From: Diphasiastrum complanatum
Taxonomy: Eukaryota; Streptophyta; Lycopodiopsida; Lycopodiales; Lycopodiaceae
Length of the DNA stretch: 38,763 bases
Assembly (NCBI GenBank): GCA_029204225.1
Contig: MU835484.1
Location: forward strand, 1-38,763
Direction of reading: 5' to 3'
Shown: one piece after another, positions 28,859-38,763 of the stretch
How positions within the stretch are numbered: position 1 is the first letter of the stretch
Layout of the letters: each line of letters opens with the position of its first letter
Program-made: the position numbers and the translations under genes
The notes under the pieces: model-generated
What the model was told of the DNA's origin: nothing
Database searches by the model: none
What the model saw: only the letters and a program-made list of their open reading frames with translations

Positions 28859-29336
28859 GTCCAGTGCAGATCGTTGGTGAGGTCAATAAATGGCTTGATG
28901 GCCTGTTTGGCGTACTTGTGATTGGGTGAGGCCTGCGTATCAGATGATATTCCTAGGGCTGCAAGGGCGGCCTTCGTGACGTGCACCTTGTGTGTGGCTC
29001 CTTGGAAAGTGATATAGAATTTGGATTTCTCTTCCTTCCACGTACTAAAGGCAAGAGTGATGAAATCCATATTGATACGACCCAAAAAGACTCTCTCATG
29101 AATACCCATTGTAGTGAGTAGAGACTCCGCAAGGGTCATCCACTGAGGACCATGCTTGTGCTAGGAAGAATCATGATGTCCATTGCAGATGGGACATCAC
29201 GATGGATAGTATAGCGTGGAGACTGGGAAGTATCGATAGAAGACATGATGATCAGAAAGGAAATATAAACACGTGAAAGTGTATCAGAAGGCAATGCAGA
29301 AAATTTGGAAGGCTTTGTCGCAAGAAAAATTTGCAA
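28828..29336 (-). pseudogene. Extra ORF downstream of F integrase
   Basis: Two minus frames, 29336-29136 and 29139-28828, appear to be one gene broken by a shift at about 29137. It starts MSSIDTSQSPRYTIHRDVPS (29247), then passes through TLAESLLTTMGIHERVF, a KSKFYITFQGATHKV segment and TKAALAALGIS. It is cut by the E/F junction near 28858. The spacing of the FY...G...V...AL..LGI pattern recalls the putative plant transposon domain found as an additional ORF in some plant gypsy elements (PF20167-like). This is a weak match made by eye. It is not Gag, Pol or an obvious membrane protein. Confidence 0.4.
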
Positions 29337-29339
29337 GAG

Positions 29340-29998
29340 CTTCGCTAGTACAAGTGAGAATCAGTTCTGAACAAAAATTTGCAGGCATGTGCAGTACTAT
29401 AAAAATAGGCTATAAAAATCTTGGCGAAGGTTTCTAGGGATCTGAACCTATCAGGCGAACGTTTTTCAAGGCTGACGAAGGATGAACCTTCGTCCAAGAG
29501 GATCCTTCGTCCAGGTACTGTCATAAATGCATTTTTTCACAATCTGAACCTATGGGCAACCTAATTTTGACATTTTAAAATCATCTAGCAGGTCGACGAA
29601 GGTTCATAATGAGGTTATGATGCTCGACAAAGGTTCCCAAAATGGCATATCGCTGAACATTCGTCTGACTCAAAAATTGAATTTTCTCTTGTCAGGAACC
29701 TTCACCCACCTCAATTTAGATAAATCAAGGGTGGATGTACAGTCTGAGAGCTCAACGAAGGTTTCTAGTATTGTATTAGGCCAAATCTGCCCATATCAGA
29801 GATTTTCTAAGTCATTGTCCATCAAAAATACTGTGCTTCATTTTTCTTATGCTGATGACTTCTTGACTTTTGCTCATCAGTCTTTCTTTATTTTTTGTTT
29901 TTTTTTTCTTTAACTGTCTTTTTCCAAAAAACTCAGCAAATTAAATACTGAAAATAAAAAATTGAAAAACAAATAAAATCAAAAAATATATTGAGATC
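29340..29998 (-). other. Element F 3' noncoding region
   Basis: Between integrase and the extra ORF. It contains CCTTCG or CGAAGG at 29425, 29476, 29487, 29504, 29597 and 29756. 29525-29998 is the inverted equivalent of 28396-28858. Confidence 0.75.
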
Positions 29999-30002
29999 AG
30001 GC

Positions 30003-31277
30003 TTGCTGAACTGGCAGAGCAGGCTGCCAAAACTTGCGTAATCGGCTGCCATTTACCGGAGTATCGAAGTGCTCAAGAATTACTGCACCATAGTTTAGGA
30101 TTTTCTTCACTCCAAGTGCTCAAGAATTACTGCACCATAGTTTAGGATTTTCTTCACTTTATACAGGCCTTTACAAGTAAACTTCAACTTACCCTTGACC
30201 AGCTTGGTTTTGTACATCAATACAAAATCTCATGCTTTCAGATCTTTTTTGCGCAATCGACGATCGTGCCATGCCTTGCGGTGGGCTTTCTCTGCTGCTA
30301 GGGCATGAACTGCCATCAATCGGGTTTCACATAATTTCTGCAACGCTTCATGACGGAGTTGTAAAGACATATCATCATTTAATTGTTTTGTGGCTGCTAT
30401 GCGTAAAGATGGGATTAAAACTTCAATTGGCATAACAACATCTTGACCATAAACCAGTTGAAAAGGTGTTTGATTTGTACTATTTTTGTAAGCGGTTCTG
30501 AATGCCCATAATGCTGCATATAGTTTATGTTCCCAATTGGACCGACTTGCTTCAACTATCTTTGTCATAATGGTGCAGAGAATCTTATTGGAAGATTCGG
30601 CTTGCCATTTCCTCTGGGATAGTAGGGAGTACTAAATCTTTGTATAACAAAAAAATCTTCCAATAAACACTTTATTGTTTGATTAACAAAGTGTGTACCC
30701 CAGTCACTGACAATTTCAATCGGACATCCAAATCTGATTATAATATTTTCATATAGAAACTTGGCCGTAGATTTCGCATCAGCCACTTTGACAGCTTTGG
30801 CTTCAACTCACTTGGTCATATGATCAGTTGCGATGATAATGTATCGAGCCTGAGATCCTTGTGCGGTAGGATGAATAGGACCAACATAATCCAGTCAACA
30901 TTTTTCAAACGGAGCTTGCGATAAAACCGGATGCAAGGGTTCATAATTCTGTCAAGTAGGCTGTCGTGCTCACTGGCAAACATCACATGTCTGAATAAAA
31001 AATTTTGTGTTCTTATGAAGCGTAGGCCACCAACAACCGGATTGCAAAAGTTTACGAACAGTAATATCTGTAGAAAAGTGTCCTCCACCGATGCCATTAT
31101 GTGAAAACATGATTAAATCTGGTACTTCATGTGGTAAAACACACCTTTGTAAAATATTATCTGATCCATGATGGTACAATTGCCCTGCAATTAATTGATA
31201 AGGTTGAGCCTTATGAATCAATTGTCTCTTCTATACTTTTGGCAAAGAGTCATTCGGTTGTCCTAGCATCAGGTACT
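30003..31277 (-). pseudogene. Element F integrase
   Basis: Homologous to E's integrase throughout. The zinc-binding part is at 31221-30970 (HNGIGGGHFSTD, GCWWPT, CDVCQ). The core pieces have LDYVGPI near 30885 and EIVSDWGTHFVN near 30700. The Glu region near 30600 is out of frame because one base is missing relative to E. Several in-frame stops occur (near 30970, 30890 and 30810). A 47-bp tandem duplication at 30067-30160 shifts the C-terminal frame. It is not functional. Confidence 0.88.
30067..30160. repeat. 47-bp tandem duplication
   Basis: Two almost identical head-to-tail units starting AAGTGCTCAAGAATTACTG at 30067 and 30114. E has only one copy at the matching place, so this is an event in F. 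Confidence 0.93.
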
Positions 31278-32060
31278 CAACAATATCTGTCGCCCACATC
31301 AAGTACTGCTTCAACGTAGAACAACGCAGCATCTGGCAGTTCATCATCCACTTCAGTATTGACTGGTGCGGATTCAATTCGCGAAACGTGATCGGATAGA
31401 TAATGTTTCTTTCCCTTTCGAACCACAATCCGAAAGTCAAATTCAGTCAATAATAATAACCATCTTGCAATACATCCAGTATTGCATGTCTTGTTTACCA
31501 AGTAAAGTAACGGTTGATGATCCGTATAAATTACAATGTGTGTTTCCATGAGGTAGTGACGAATCTTCCGAACAGAAAAAATCATGGCTAGCGCTTCATG
31601 TTCTGTTGTTGAATAATTCTTTTCTGGATCTGTAAGCTGTCTGCTTGCAAATCGTATAGGATAATCCTTCTTATAGTCATTTGGCTGCGTCAAAACTGAT
31701 CCAATGGCATATTTTGAGGCATCCGTATGAACACGAAACTCTATCGTCCAATCTGGAGAACGCAGTATTGGTGCTGAAGTTAATGCTTTTTTTAACTTTT
31801 CAAAGGCTTCTAACGCCTCTACTGTCCAAATAGGAACAATAGTTAGTTTGTATATAGGTCATGCTAAATCCGCAAAAAAGATAATAAAAATTCGATAGTA
31901 GTTTGCATGACCCATAAACACATAAACTCCTCGAATTGTTGTTGGCGGTGGCAATTCCACAATAACTTTGATCTTAGAATAATCTGTGACAATACCATGT
32001 CTTGATATCACATGTCCAAGCACAACTCCGTGCGAAACCCATATTTGGCATTTTTTCGGA
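31278..32060 (-). pseudogene. Element F RT C-terminus and RNase H
   Basis: The minus frame enters at SLNPKKCQIWVSHGVVLGHV, the conserved end of gypsy RT, and passes through a degraded connection (stop near 31858). It then reads RNase H: VHTDASKYAIGSVL, RFASRQLTDPEKNYSTTEHE, VIYTDHQPLL and LSDHVSRI. The Asp/Glu/Asp carboxylates of RNase H are recognisable. Upstream, the RT palm with its YxDD box and all of protease are missing, replaced by a direct join to gag-linker sequence at about 32062. Confidence 0.85.
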
Positions 32061-32061
32061 T

Positions 32062-34029
32062 TTAGAGAAGTCTGATATTTGCGGCATCTTTTAAATACTT
32101 TCTCCCAAGCGGCTCCAACATGGAGTACATCATTAGATTCTTCAAATCCAGCACAAAAAAGTGGCTCCTGATGGACTCTGGTTCTTCTTGAGCTAATTTT
32201 TGCACTAAGACTTCTTTTGCTTTTGGCACCAACTTTAGGAACTCTCTCAATGAAATATTGATTTTGCTAGACAAAATGTTCATCAGTAATTCTGTATGCG
32301 GTGCTTCCAGTTCAGTCATCTTGAAGGGTTCTTCATGATGATGTAATTGATCATTCATATCCATACGTAAATTTCTTGGAGGCTGCAATGGTGAAGACCG
32401 AACTTCAGCTGTTACTTTAGCAGCTTCAAGTTCCTCTTCTTCTTGCAGATGTTTACTCCACTGTCTCATATCCTAATATCTTCGTTTTTCTGCATTAAGA
32501 TTGGGATAGACTTTCGATGTTGTTGGTGTATCGTTCAATGGTATAGAATCAACAGGTACTGGATCCACTACTGGTTCTTTTTGCTTTTGTGCTCTGGTGA
32601 CCACCATCAAACTTGGTTTATTCCGAGCTACTGATCCTTGCTTGATTGTTATCAAATTTATAGGTGCTATAGCTGGTGGTGGCTTCGGTCTTGTTGGACA
32701 GTCTTTATAACAATGCCCATATCCACAATCACGACAAAATGGTACAAATTTTTCTTTATTTGGACATTCTGCAACTCTATGATTTTCTCCACATGCAAAT
32801 TATCCAAGTGGTGCTCTGGTCCAACTTCTTGAGGCTTGTTGTTGAGCAGCAGCATAAATGGCATATTGTTCTGAAGATCCACCTTCCTAATCATTACCAT
32901 AGCTCCATTGCTCAGCACTTCCGTAAGGTTCTGGTTCCATCAAATTGGCAGGAAGAGCGGAGTGTTTTGGTGGAGCTGGCAAAGCTAAACGTTCCGGATA
33001 TCCAAGAGTAGATTGTCGTAGTCTTGCTGATGGATTTCCTCCATATCGTGGTTCTCGGTATCCTATCTGGGCATACCGTTGCTGAATTATCCGAGGGTTG
33101 AAGTTGCAAAAAACAGTCTCATGGTTAGGTGAAATACACAGATGGCATAAACTGATTTCCATTCTTTTTTTCAATTGTGGACACTCGTTCACTGTGTGAT
33201 TTCCTGTACAAATAGAAAACCAGATATTTTTCCTGGTAGGAAAAGTCTTTGCAACCTTCTCAAGTTCCTTGTTTGCTTCTCCGTGAAAATTTTTCAATGC
33301 TTTGATCTTCTCATCAAATTGCAACTGCAACTTTTCCATTTGTTTCTCCTGGGTCTTCCCAAGTTTCTCGAACTCATTGAGTATCATTTCTACAGTAGCA
33401 TTGGCATTTATTGATGCAATAATGGTGGATGTCGTAGTAGTCTGCCCTGCTGTATAAGGCAACATACTGACATTTGGCTCATTATCTGAATCTTCATCCT
33501 CCTCCCGAATTGCATCGTCCATAGCATTTTGCAAAAGTGCGTACTCATTATGGCGTTTCAGCTCACGTATGATCCGTTTAGGTAGACCTGACAAAAATCA
33601 CATAATCATGGCATTTTCCTTAATCAACTCAGGTTCGCATTCAGATCTGAGACGTTTCACCCTTTCGATGTAATCTCGAACCATTTCCTACTTTCTCATT
33701 TTAACTTTACTTGAAAGTAGGAAAGGGTCTTCCATAAACTTCCACGGTTTGAACCGTGTGATAAGGGCTCGTTTAACAACCTCTCAAACTGTATGCTCTA
33801 TTGCATCTTGGTTATAGTACCAATCTTGTGCTGCGCCTATTAAGGCCATAGGAAACAGCTTAAGTTTATCTTGAGGATAAATCTCACCATAGACCTCACA
33901 AGATTCAACATAGATATGAAGAAATCTAACTGGATCTGTTAATCCATTATACTTGGGTAGATCTAATCGGGGTGCTCTTCCAACAATAATTGGATTGACC
34001 TCCTGTGGAGCAGCTCTAGGGACAACCAT
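32062..34029 (-). pseudogene. Element F Gag and linker, broken
   Basis: Starts near MVVPRAAPQEVNPIIVGR (34029) and the capsid motifs LPKYNGLTDPVRFLHIY and KLFPMALIGAAQDWYYNQ. After stops near 33784 and 33600 it continues as a long frame (33594-32887) with a charged coiled stretch (EKLGKTQEKQMEKLQ). One knuckle there has lost its first Cys and another is complete (C-HL-C-ISPN-H-ETVF-C). Two more knuckles lie near 32800-32700 (including C-RD-C-GYG-H-CYKD-C). A linker to 32062 ends at the deletion. Four knuckle-like units in a row is more than usual. It does not encode an intact protein. Confidence 0.82.
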
Positions 34030-35215
34030 CTTTACAAATTTAGATCAAGCGGACAATGAGATTGGATCTAAATTTTTTCAAAAACTATCTCAGATCAAAT
34101 TTGCTAGATCTATTCTCTTTTTCAAGAATCTGACTCTATATGATAAAAAAACTTTTCGAAATTCGATCAATCGATACTTCTCAAAAATAATAAATCTCTC
34201 AGAATCCAATTTAGAATATATCAGATTTGATCCAAATTTTGACAGAGACTTGATCTAGAAAATCAGAAACTAAAAATAGGACTGGCGAAGTTCACTAGGC
34301 GAAGGTTGGCTCGGCGAAGGAAACAGTGCTATTTTGGAAAAAAAAAACCCTCAAAACAACTTTTTTGACAATTTCTTGAGAAATAACCTTTGCCGACATC
34401 TTTGGTGAAAGATCTGACACAGATAAAACTATGAAAAACCGGACGAAGGTTTCTGACACAAGGAAATACGGTTTCTATTGTCTGACGAGGGTAAAATTCA
34501 AGATTTTCTATGATCTGATCAAGAAGAATCTTTGCCGAACTCAAAAATAGTATTTTTTCATAAATAGAATGTTTTGGAAACTCGACGAAGGTTATGGCAA
34601 AAGATCAAGAGTAATACTGATAATTTTGCAAAAAAATGACTTTTTTTGACAAAAATATGACAATATGACAACTGATTCTCTGAAACCCTTTTTATTTTTG
34701 GTATTATTTTTCGCCGACTGGCAGTAAATAGATCTGAATCACTTCTAAGAAAAGGTTTATTTTCTGTATTTTTAGGGTTTTGATAATTTTTTGCTGTTTT
34801 TTGACGGTTTTTCTGATGTTTCTGAAAATCTGTTGGGAATTAATCTTTGTCCTTCAAATCGAAGGTTCTGTGAACAAAACCAAAGGTCTTTGCAACTCGG
34901 CGAAGGTTTCCTGAAAGAGGGTAAAAAGTTCTAAGCTCTGATGATGTTTTTTGTCTCTTTTTGACCAAATCTGACATATTTGACCAATTTTCTCTTATAT
35001 CTCAGATCCAAATGGATCTTAAGATTGGTGATCTGAATAGGTTTCTCTGTTTAACAATCGGATTAGATTTCAAGCAAGCAAATCCACTCAAATCAGGCAA
35101 AATCAATCCCAAACTAACCTAAAATGTAGATCTAACACTATTCATGCCACGACCAGATGCCTAATGCAAGCTAACCATCAACCAAACATGCTGCAAACTG
35201 AAAAATTGGCATAGC
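34030..35215 (-). other. Element F leader
   Basis: Noncoding and alignable with E's leader. CGAAGG (CCTTCG on the element strand) occurs at 34300, 34315, 34444, 34586, 34860 and 34901, with further variants. Confidence 0.7.
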
Positions 35216-35233
35216 TCCTCGGCAACGGTGCCA
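35216..35233 (-). other. Primer-binding site of F (tRNA-Asp type)
   Basis: On the minus strand TGGCACCGTTGCCGAGGA, two mismatches from the tRNA-Asp complement, 4 bp from the LTR. Confidence 0.9.
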
Positions 35234-35237
35234 AAAT

Positions 35238-35899
35238 TGTAGTGGGTTTCTTTCCTTGCCTATCCTCAACCCAAGATCTAATCAATCTAGCATCAAGGAG
35301 ATGAAGTTAGTTGTCACACGTAGGTTCGTTCCCATGAGAGCGATAGTATAGTTCAGATTTCAACATGAATGGAGGATCTAACACTAACATCCATTAACAC
35401 CAAGCATTAACACTACATCCATTAACCCTACTTTCATTAACCCTAAATCCACAACAATGATAGAAACTTACTCTTTCTTTATCTCCCTTTCTCTCTCACA
35501 AAAAGCATAAAAAAAATAGCAATCCCAATAATGATCAAATCCAACAATTAGCAAAATCCAAAGAAAGCATGAGAAATTGAGGAAAAGAGAGGAAGAGCAA
35601 GGACAGTCATCAATCCATTTCTAAAGAGAACCAATCTGCTTTATTGAAATGAAGAAATAAACATCAAGAGCAACTCGAGTTGGTCCCTTTTTATAGCAGA
35701 GAGGAGGACCATGGCCTCTGAATCCTATTGGTCCAGTCTTGCCTCTCTTTTTTATTCAAATTTAAAAAAGTGTGGGAACCATCAAAATTGGAGGGAAACC
35801 TGACTTTATTCACTAACTTGACATTTAGGCCCTGCGACATTAAAAGTCTCGCAAAAAGGCCTAAAGTCCTTTTATTAACTTTGAACTGATCATCAAATA
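35238..35899 (-). repeat. Element F 5' LTR
   Basis: About 660 bp. In minus orientation it starts TGATGATCAG and ends CCCACTACA, matching E's LTR end. CCAAT and TATA motifs lie at 35727-35731 and 35688-35695 (minus). The outer edge is inferred. Confidence 0.75.
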
Positions 35900-36795
<896 letters not shown>

Positions 36796-36889
36796 GGCCA
36801 TGTATATGCATGCATGGGCAAGAGGGCCATGCATACTTTTTCCCATACATGCATCCTCCTCCCATCATTTCTAGTTCCAAAAATGTTTA

Positions 36890-36934
36890 TGCATGGGTGA
36901 GGGGAGGGAGATGCACTGCCCCTCACCCCATGCA
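36890..36934. repeat. Hairpin around a CATGCA-rich patch
   Basis: TGCATGGGTGAGGGG (36890-36904) pairs with CCCCTCACCCCATGCA (36919-36934), with one bulged base and a 14-nt loop. Confidence 0.8.
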
Positions 36935-37018
36935 TACAAAAGTGTATGTACTAAATTTATATATAGATATACACATAATAATAATGATATGAAAAAAGTA
37001 AAACTGCCCCACGCGGCA

Positions 37019-37027
37019 GGTGGGCTG

Positions 37028-37089
<62 letters not shown>

Positions 37090-37117
37090 TATATAAAAAA
37101 AAAATTTACAGCCCACC
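37019..37117. repeat. (AC)n microsatellite inside an inverted repeat
   Basis: (AC) of about 26 units at 37032-37084. GGTGGGCTGT (37019-37028) and ACAGCCCACC (37108-37117) form a perfect 10-bp stem around it. The similarity extends outward imperfectly (13 of 16). Confidence 0.9.
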
Positions 37118-37389
37118 CATCGCGGCGGGTGGACTGGAAGGAAACTCTTAGAAAATTGGATCTCTCTCTACACATTTGCCATAGACACCTTAATGACTCT
37201 TTTCAAACCTCACAAAACACTCAAACAAATTGAGTAGGGTTGAACAATGTGACTTGGATCTCAATCTCTTTTCTGAGCTCTCAATTTAAGCCAATCTATG
37301 TCAAATTCTACAAAAGATTTGCATAGATGCTCTATATGCACTAGAAACTCTCAAAGGTTTCACTTGGAGGACAGATCCAAGGATGTTTT
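37118..37389. other. Unassigned DNA, perhaps an extension of the H leader
   Basis: No supported frame. It adjoins the conserved leader and could be leader sequence running toward a missing gag on the minus strand. Confidence 0.35.
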
Positions 37390-37922
37390 TCTAGCAAATT
37401 GATACTTCTAAACTTGACCCTATCACTCTTGAACAAATCTAGAGTGGATGGTACAATGGATTTCATCCTCTCACATTGCATATCACTCCTTAATCTATGA
37501 TTTTTGGCAAAATCTCTCTCAACTTCAACATACACTCAAAAAATCTGAGAAGATCAATTAATGCACCAAATTCAAGCTTCAATTTTAATTTTTTGGCTGA
37601 TCTAATCCAAGAACTAATCAAGGGATTAGATTCACTATAGGAAAATGCCTTGATTTTTGCACCAAAAATCACTCAAATTGGGTATGTGAGTTAAATTCTA
37701 CACATTTTTGAAATTTCTCAGTCAAAATCGGAGCTGTACGTCTCACAAACACGTGTGAAAATAGTTCCTACAAGCCCACACCAAGATCTGACCAAAAATT
37801 TTGTAAAAAAGCTATCAATCCAACTCGCTACAACAAAATTTGACTAGTTTCTAAAAAAACTGCTAATTTTGGCTTTGGATTTGAATTAACCCTATCAATT
37901 TCAACAAAACCCTCTTGTACTA

Positions 37923-37935
37923 GGCTCTGATACCA
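37923..37935 (-). other. Primer-binding site of H (tRNA-iMet)
   Basis: On the minus strand TGGTATCAGAGCC, directly after the LTR terminal GCACA. Confidence 0.94.
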
Positions 37936-38762
37936 TGTGCAAAAAGTACAAAAAGGACCAAGATGGATTCTAATCTGATCCTCAAGAGGGATTGGTTGTC
38001 AGATTACTTGATCTATCAATCTACTTCAAATTAAGATCAATCTAGATCAATCCTAGAACACAAAATCCTAACAAGAACAATCATTAATTGAAGGTAAGTG
38101 TACTTTATGGTTTCAACGTGTGAAACCCTGTCTGAGTACGGACTCCAACCTAAAAATCAAGTACACATTGATAGAACCTCAAAACAATCAAAACAAATGT
38201 AGACAAATGGAGAGAATCACTCAAAATTGCTTCCAAAACCAAGATTGGTGTCTCACAATTATTATGGGCCAAATGTTGCTCTATATATACAATAAATGGG
38301 AGCTCGTGGCACTGATCATCCCTCTGATCCCACATGTGTGAAGGTGCTTTGTCATATTGATGATTCATCATGCAAAACTGACACTTGGACAAAACCTTCT
38401 ATTTTGAGCACTTTTGTCCATTTTCCTTCTATATGGAGATCTACTTGGAAATCTTCTAGAAGTGAAAATTCGCCTACTTCAGCTTATTCCACACGTGTGA
38501 GCTGTCCTACACATGGGATATGACACCTAACCAAAATATTTTTCTCATGCAATCAATAGATTGATGTCATGTGTCATATATCTAAAAACTATTTTTGGCC
38601 ATTTTAGCCACTAGAACTTGAATTAAATCATATGTACAACATATGATATGGTACAACAAGTACACTAGTTTTTCACACATGGGAATAGGCTCCACACATG
38701 TGTGTTTATCTATATACAATATTTTTTGGCCTCTACCAAGCTTATTTTTTGCATTTTTCACA
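37936..38762 (-). repeat. Element H 5' LTR, about 827 bp
   Basis: In minus orientation it starts TGTGAAAAATGC and ends TTTTTGCACA. It is crowded with CACACGTGTG-type palindromes and variants, near 38112, 38331, 38490, 38672 and 38693. The outer edge falls one base before the window end, so it rests on the TG/CA rule alone. Confidence 0.7.
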
Positions 38763-38763
38763 T

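Larger units (their letters stand above)
28858..35899 (-). mobile_element. Ty3/gypsy element F, internally deleted, no 3' LTR
   Basis: Minus strand from 35899: 5' LTR, PBS, leader, gag with several knuckles, a deletion of protease and most of RT, RNase H, integrase, about 650 bp of noncoding DNA and a further ORF cut at about 28858. It is the same family as E, at roughly 85% by eye in the leaders. It lies tail to tail with E. Confidence 0.85.
37390..38762 (-). mobile_element. Ty1/copia element H, 5' LTR and leader only
   Basis: Minus strand: LTR 38762-37936, PBS 37935-37923, leader to about 37390, then truncated near the microsatellites. No gag or pol is found. The leader match at 21180-21560 shows a second member of the family. 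Confidence 0.8.

Noticed and set aside
28828-29336. Envelope gene
   Set aside because: No signal peptide, hydrophobic transmembrane segment or cleavage site is visible in the frames.

Overview
The window is repeat DNA from a land plant with a retrotransposon-rich genome. It is AT-rich and carries nested LTR retrotransposons of both plant superfamilies, Ty1/copia primed by initiator tRNA-Met and Ty3/gypsy primed by a tRNA-Asp-like site. It also holds a multi-exon gene remnant resembling plant Ptta/En/Spm transposase-associated genes. I see no recognisable host housekeeping gene, rRNA, tRNA gene or CRISPR array. The plant lineage cannot be fixed from what is here.

Layout. (1) 1-690: intergenic DNA with a degenerate 11-bp-periodic repeat built on TTCnnGAA. 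(2) 722-17115 is a Russian doll. An old minus-strand gypsy (A; 722-4664 and 15184-17115) sits in a copia reverse-transcriptase fragment (17118-17311). A is split inside gag by a degraded plus-strand copia (D; 4665-15183). D is split inside its 5' LTR by a young, apparently intact minus-strand copia (B; 4959-11388), whose LTRs differ by only 3 substitutions and 1 indel and which has one open 1317-codon gag-pol frame. (3) 17312-20200: a decayed intron-containing transposase-like gene whose 3' end is duplicated directly and in inverted orientation. (4) 20260-22800: a solo-LTR-like block next to a 28-C run, a conserved copia leader fragment, an unrecognised coding-like fragment and LTR remnants. 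(5) 22437-24752: a 5'-truncated, broken minus-strand copia (G). (6) 24753-35899: two related gypsy elements, E (plus) and F (minus), joined tail to tail. Each keeps its 5' LTR, PBS and leader, and each has lost protease and the RT active site. F also carries an extra ORF beyond integrase. (7) 35900-37389: plain DNA plus a microsatellite cluster. (8) 37390-38762: the 5' LTR, PBS and leader of another minus-strand copia (H), cut off by the window end.

Working together: only B looks able to encode its own gag, protease, integrase, RT and RNase H. The rest are relics. Three noncoding signals are not explained by standard annotation: a CACACGTGTG palindrome shared by the copia LTRs and leaders, a dispersed CCTTCG(c/t)CGAG motif in the noncoding parts of E and F, and the 11-bp TTCnnGAA array.
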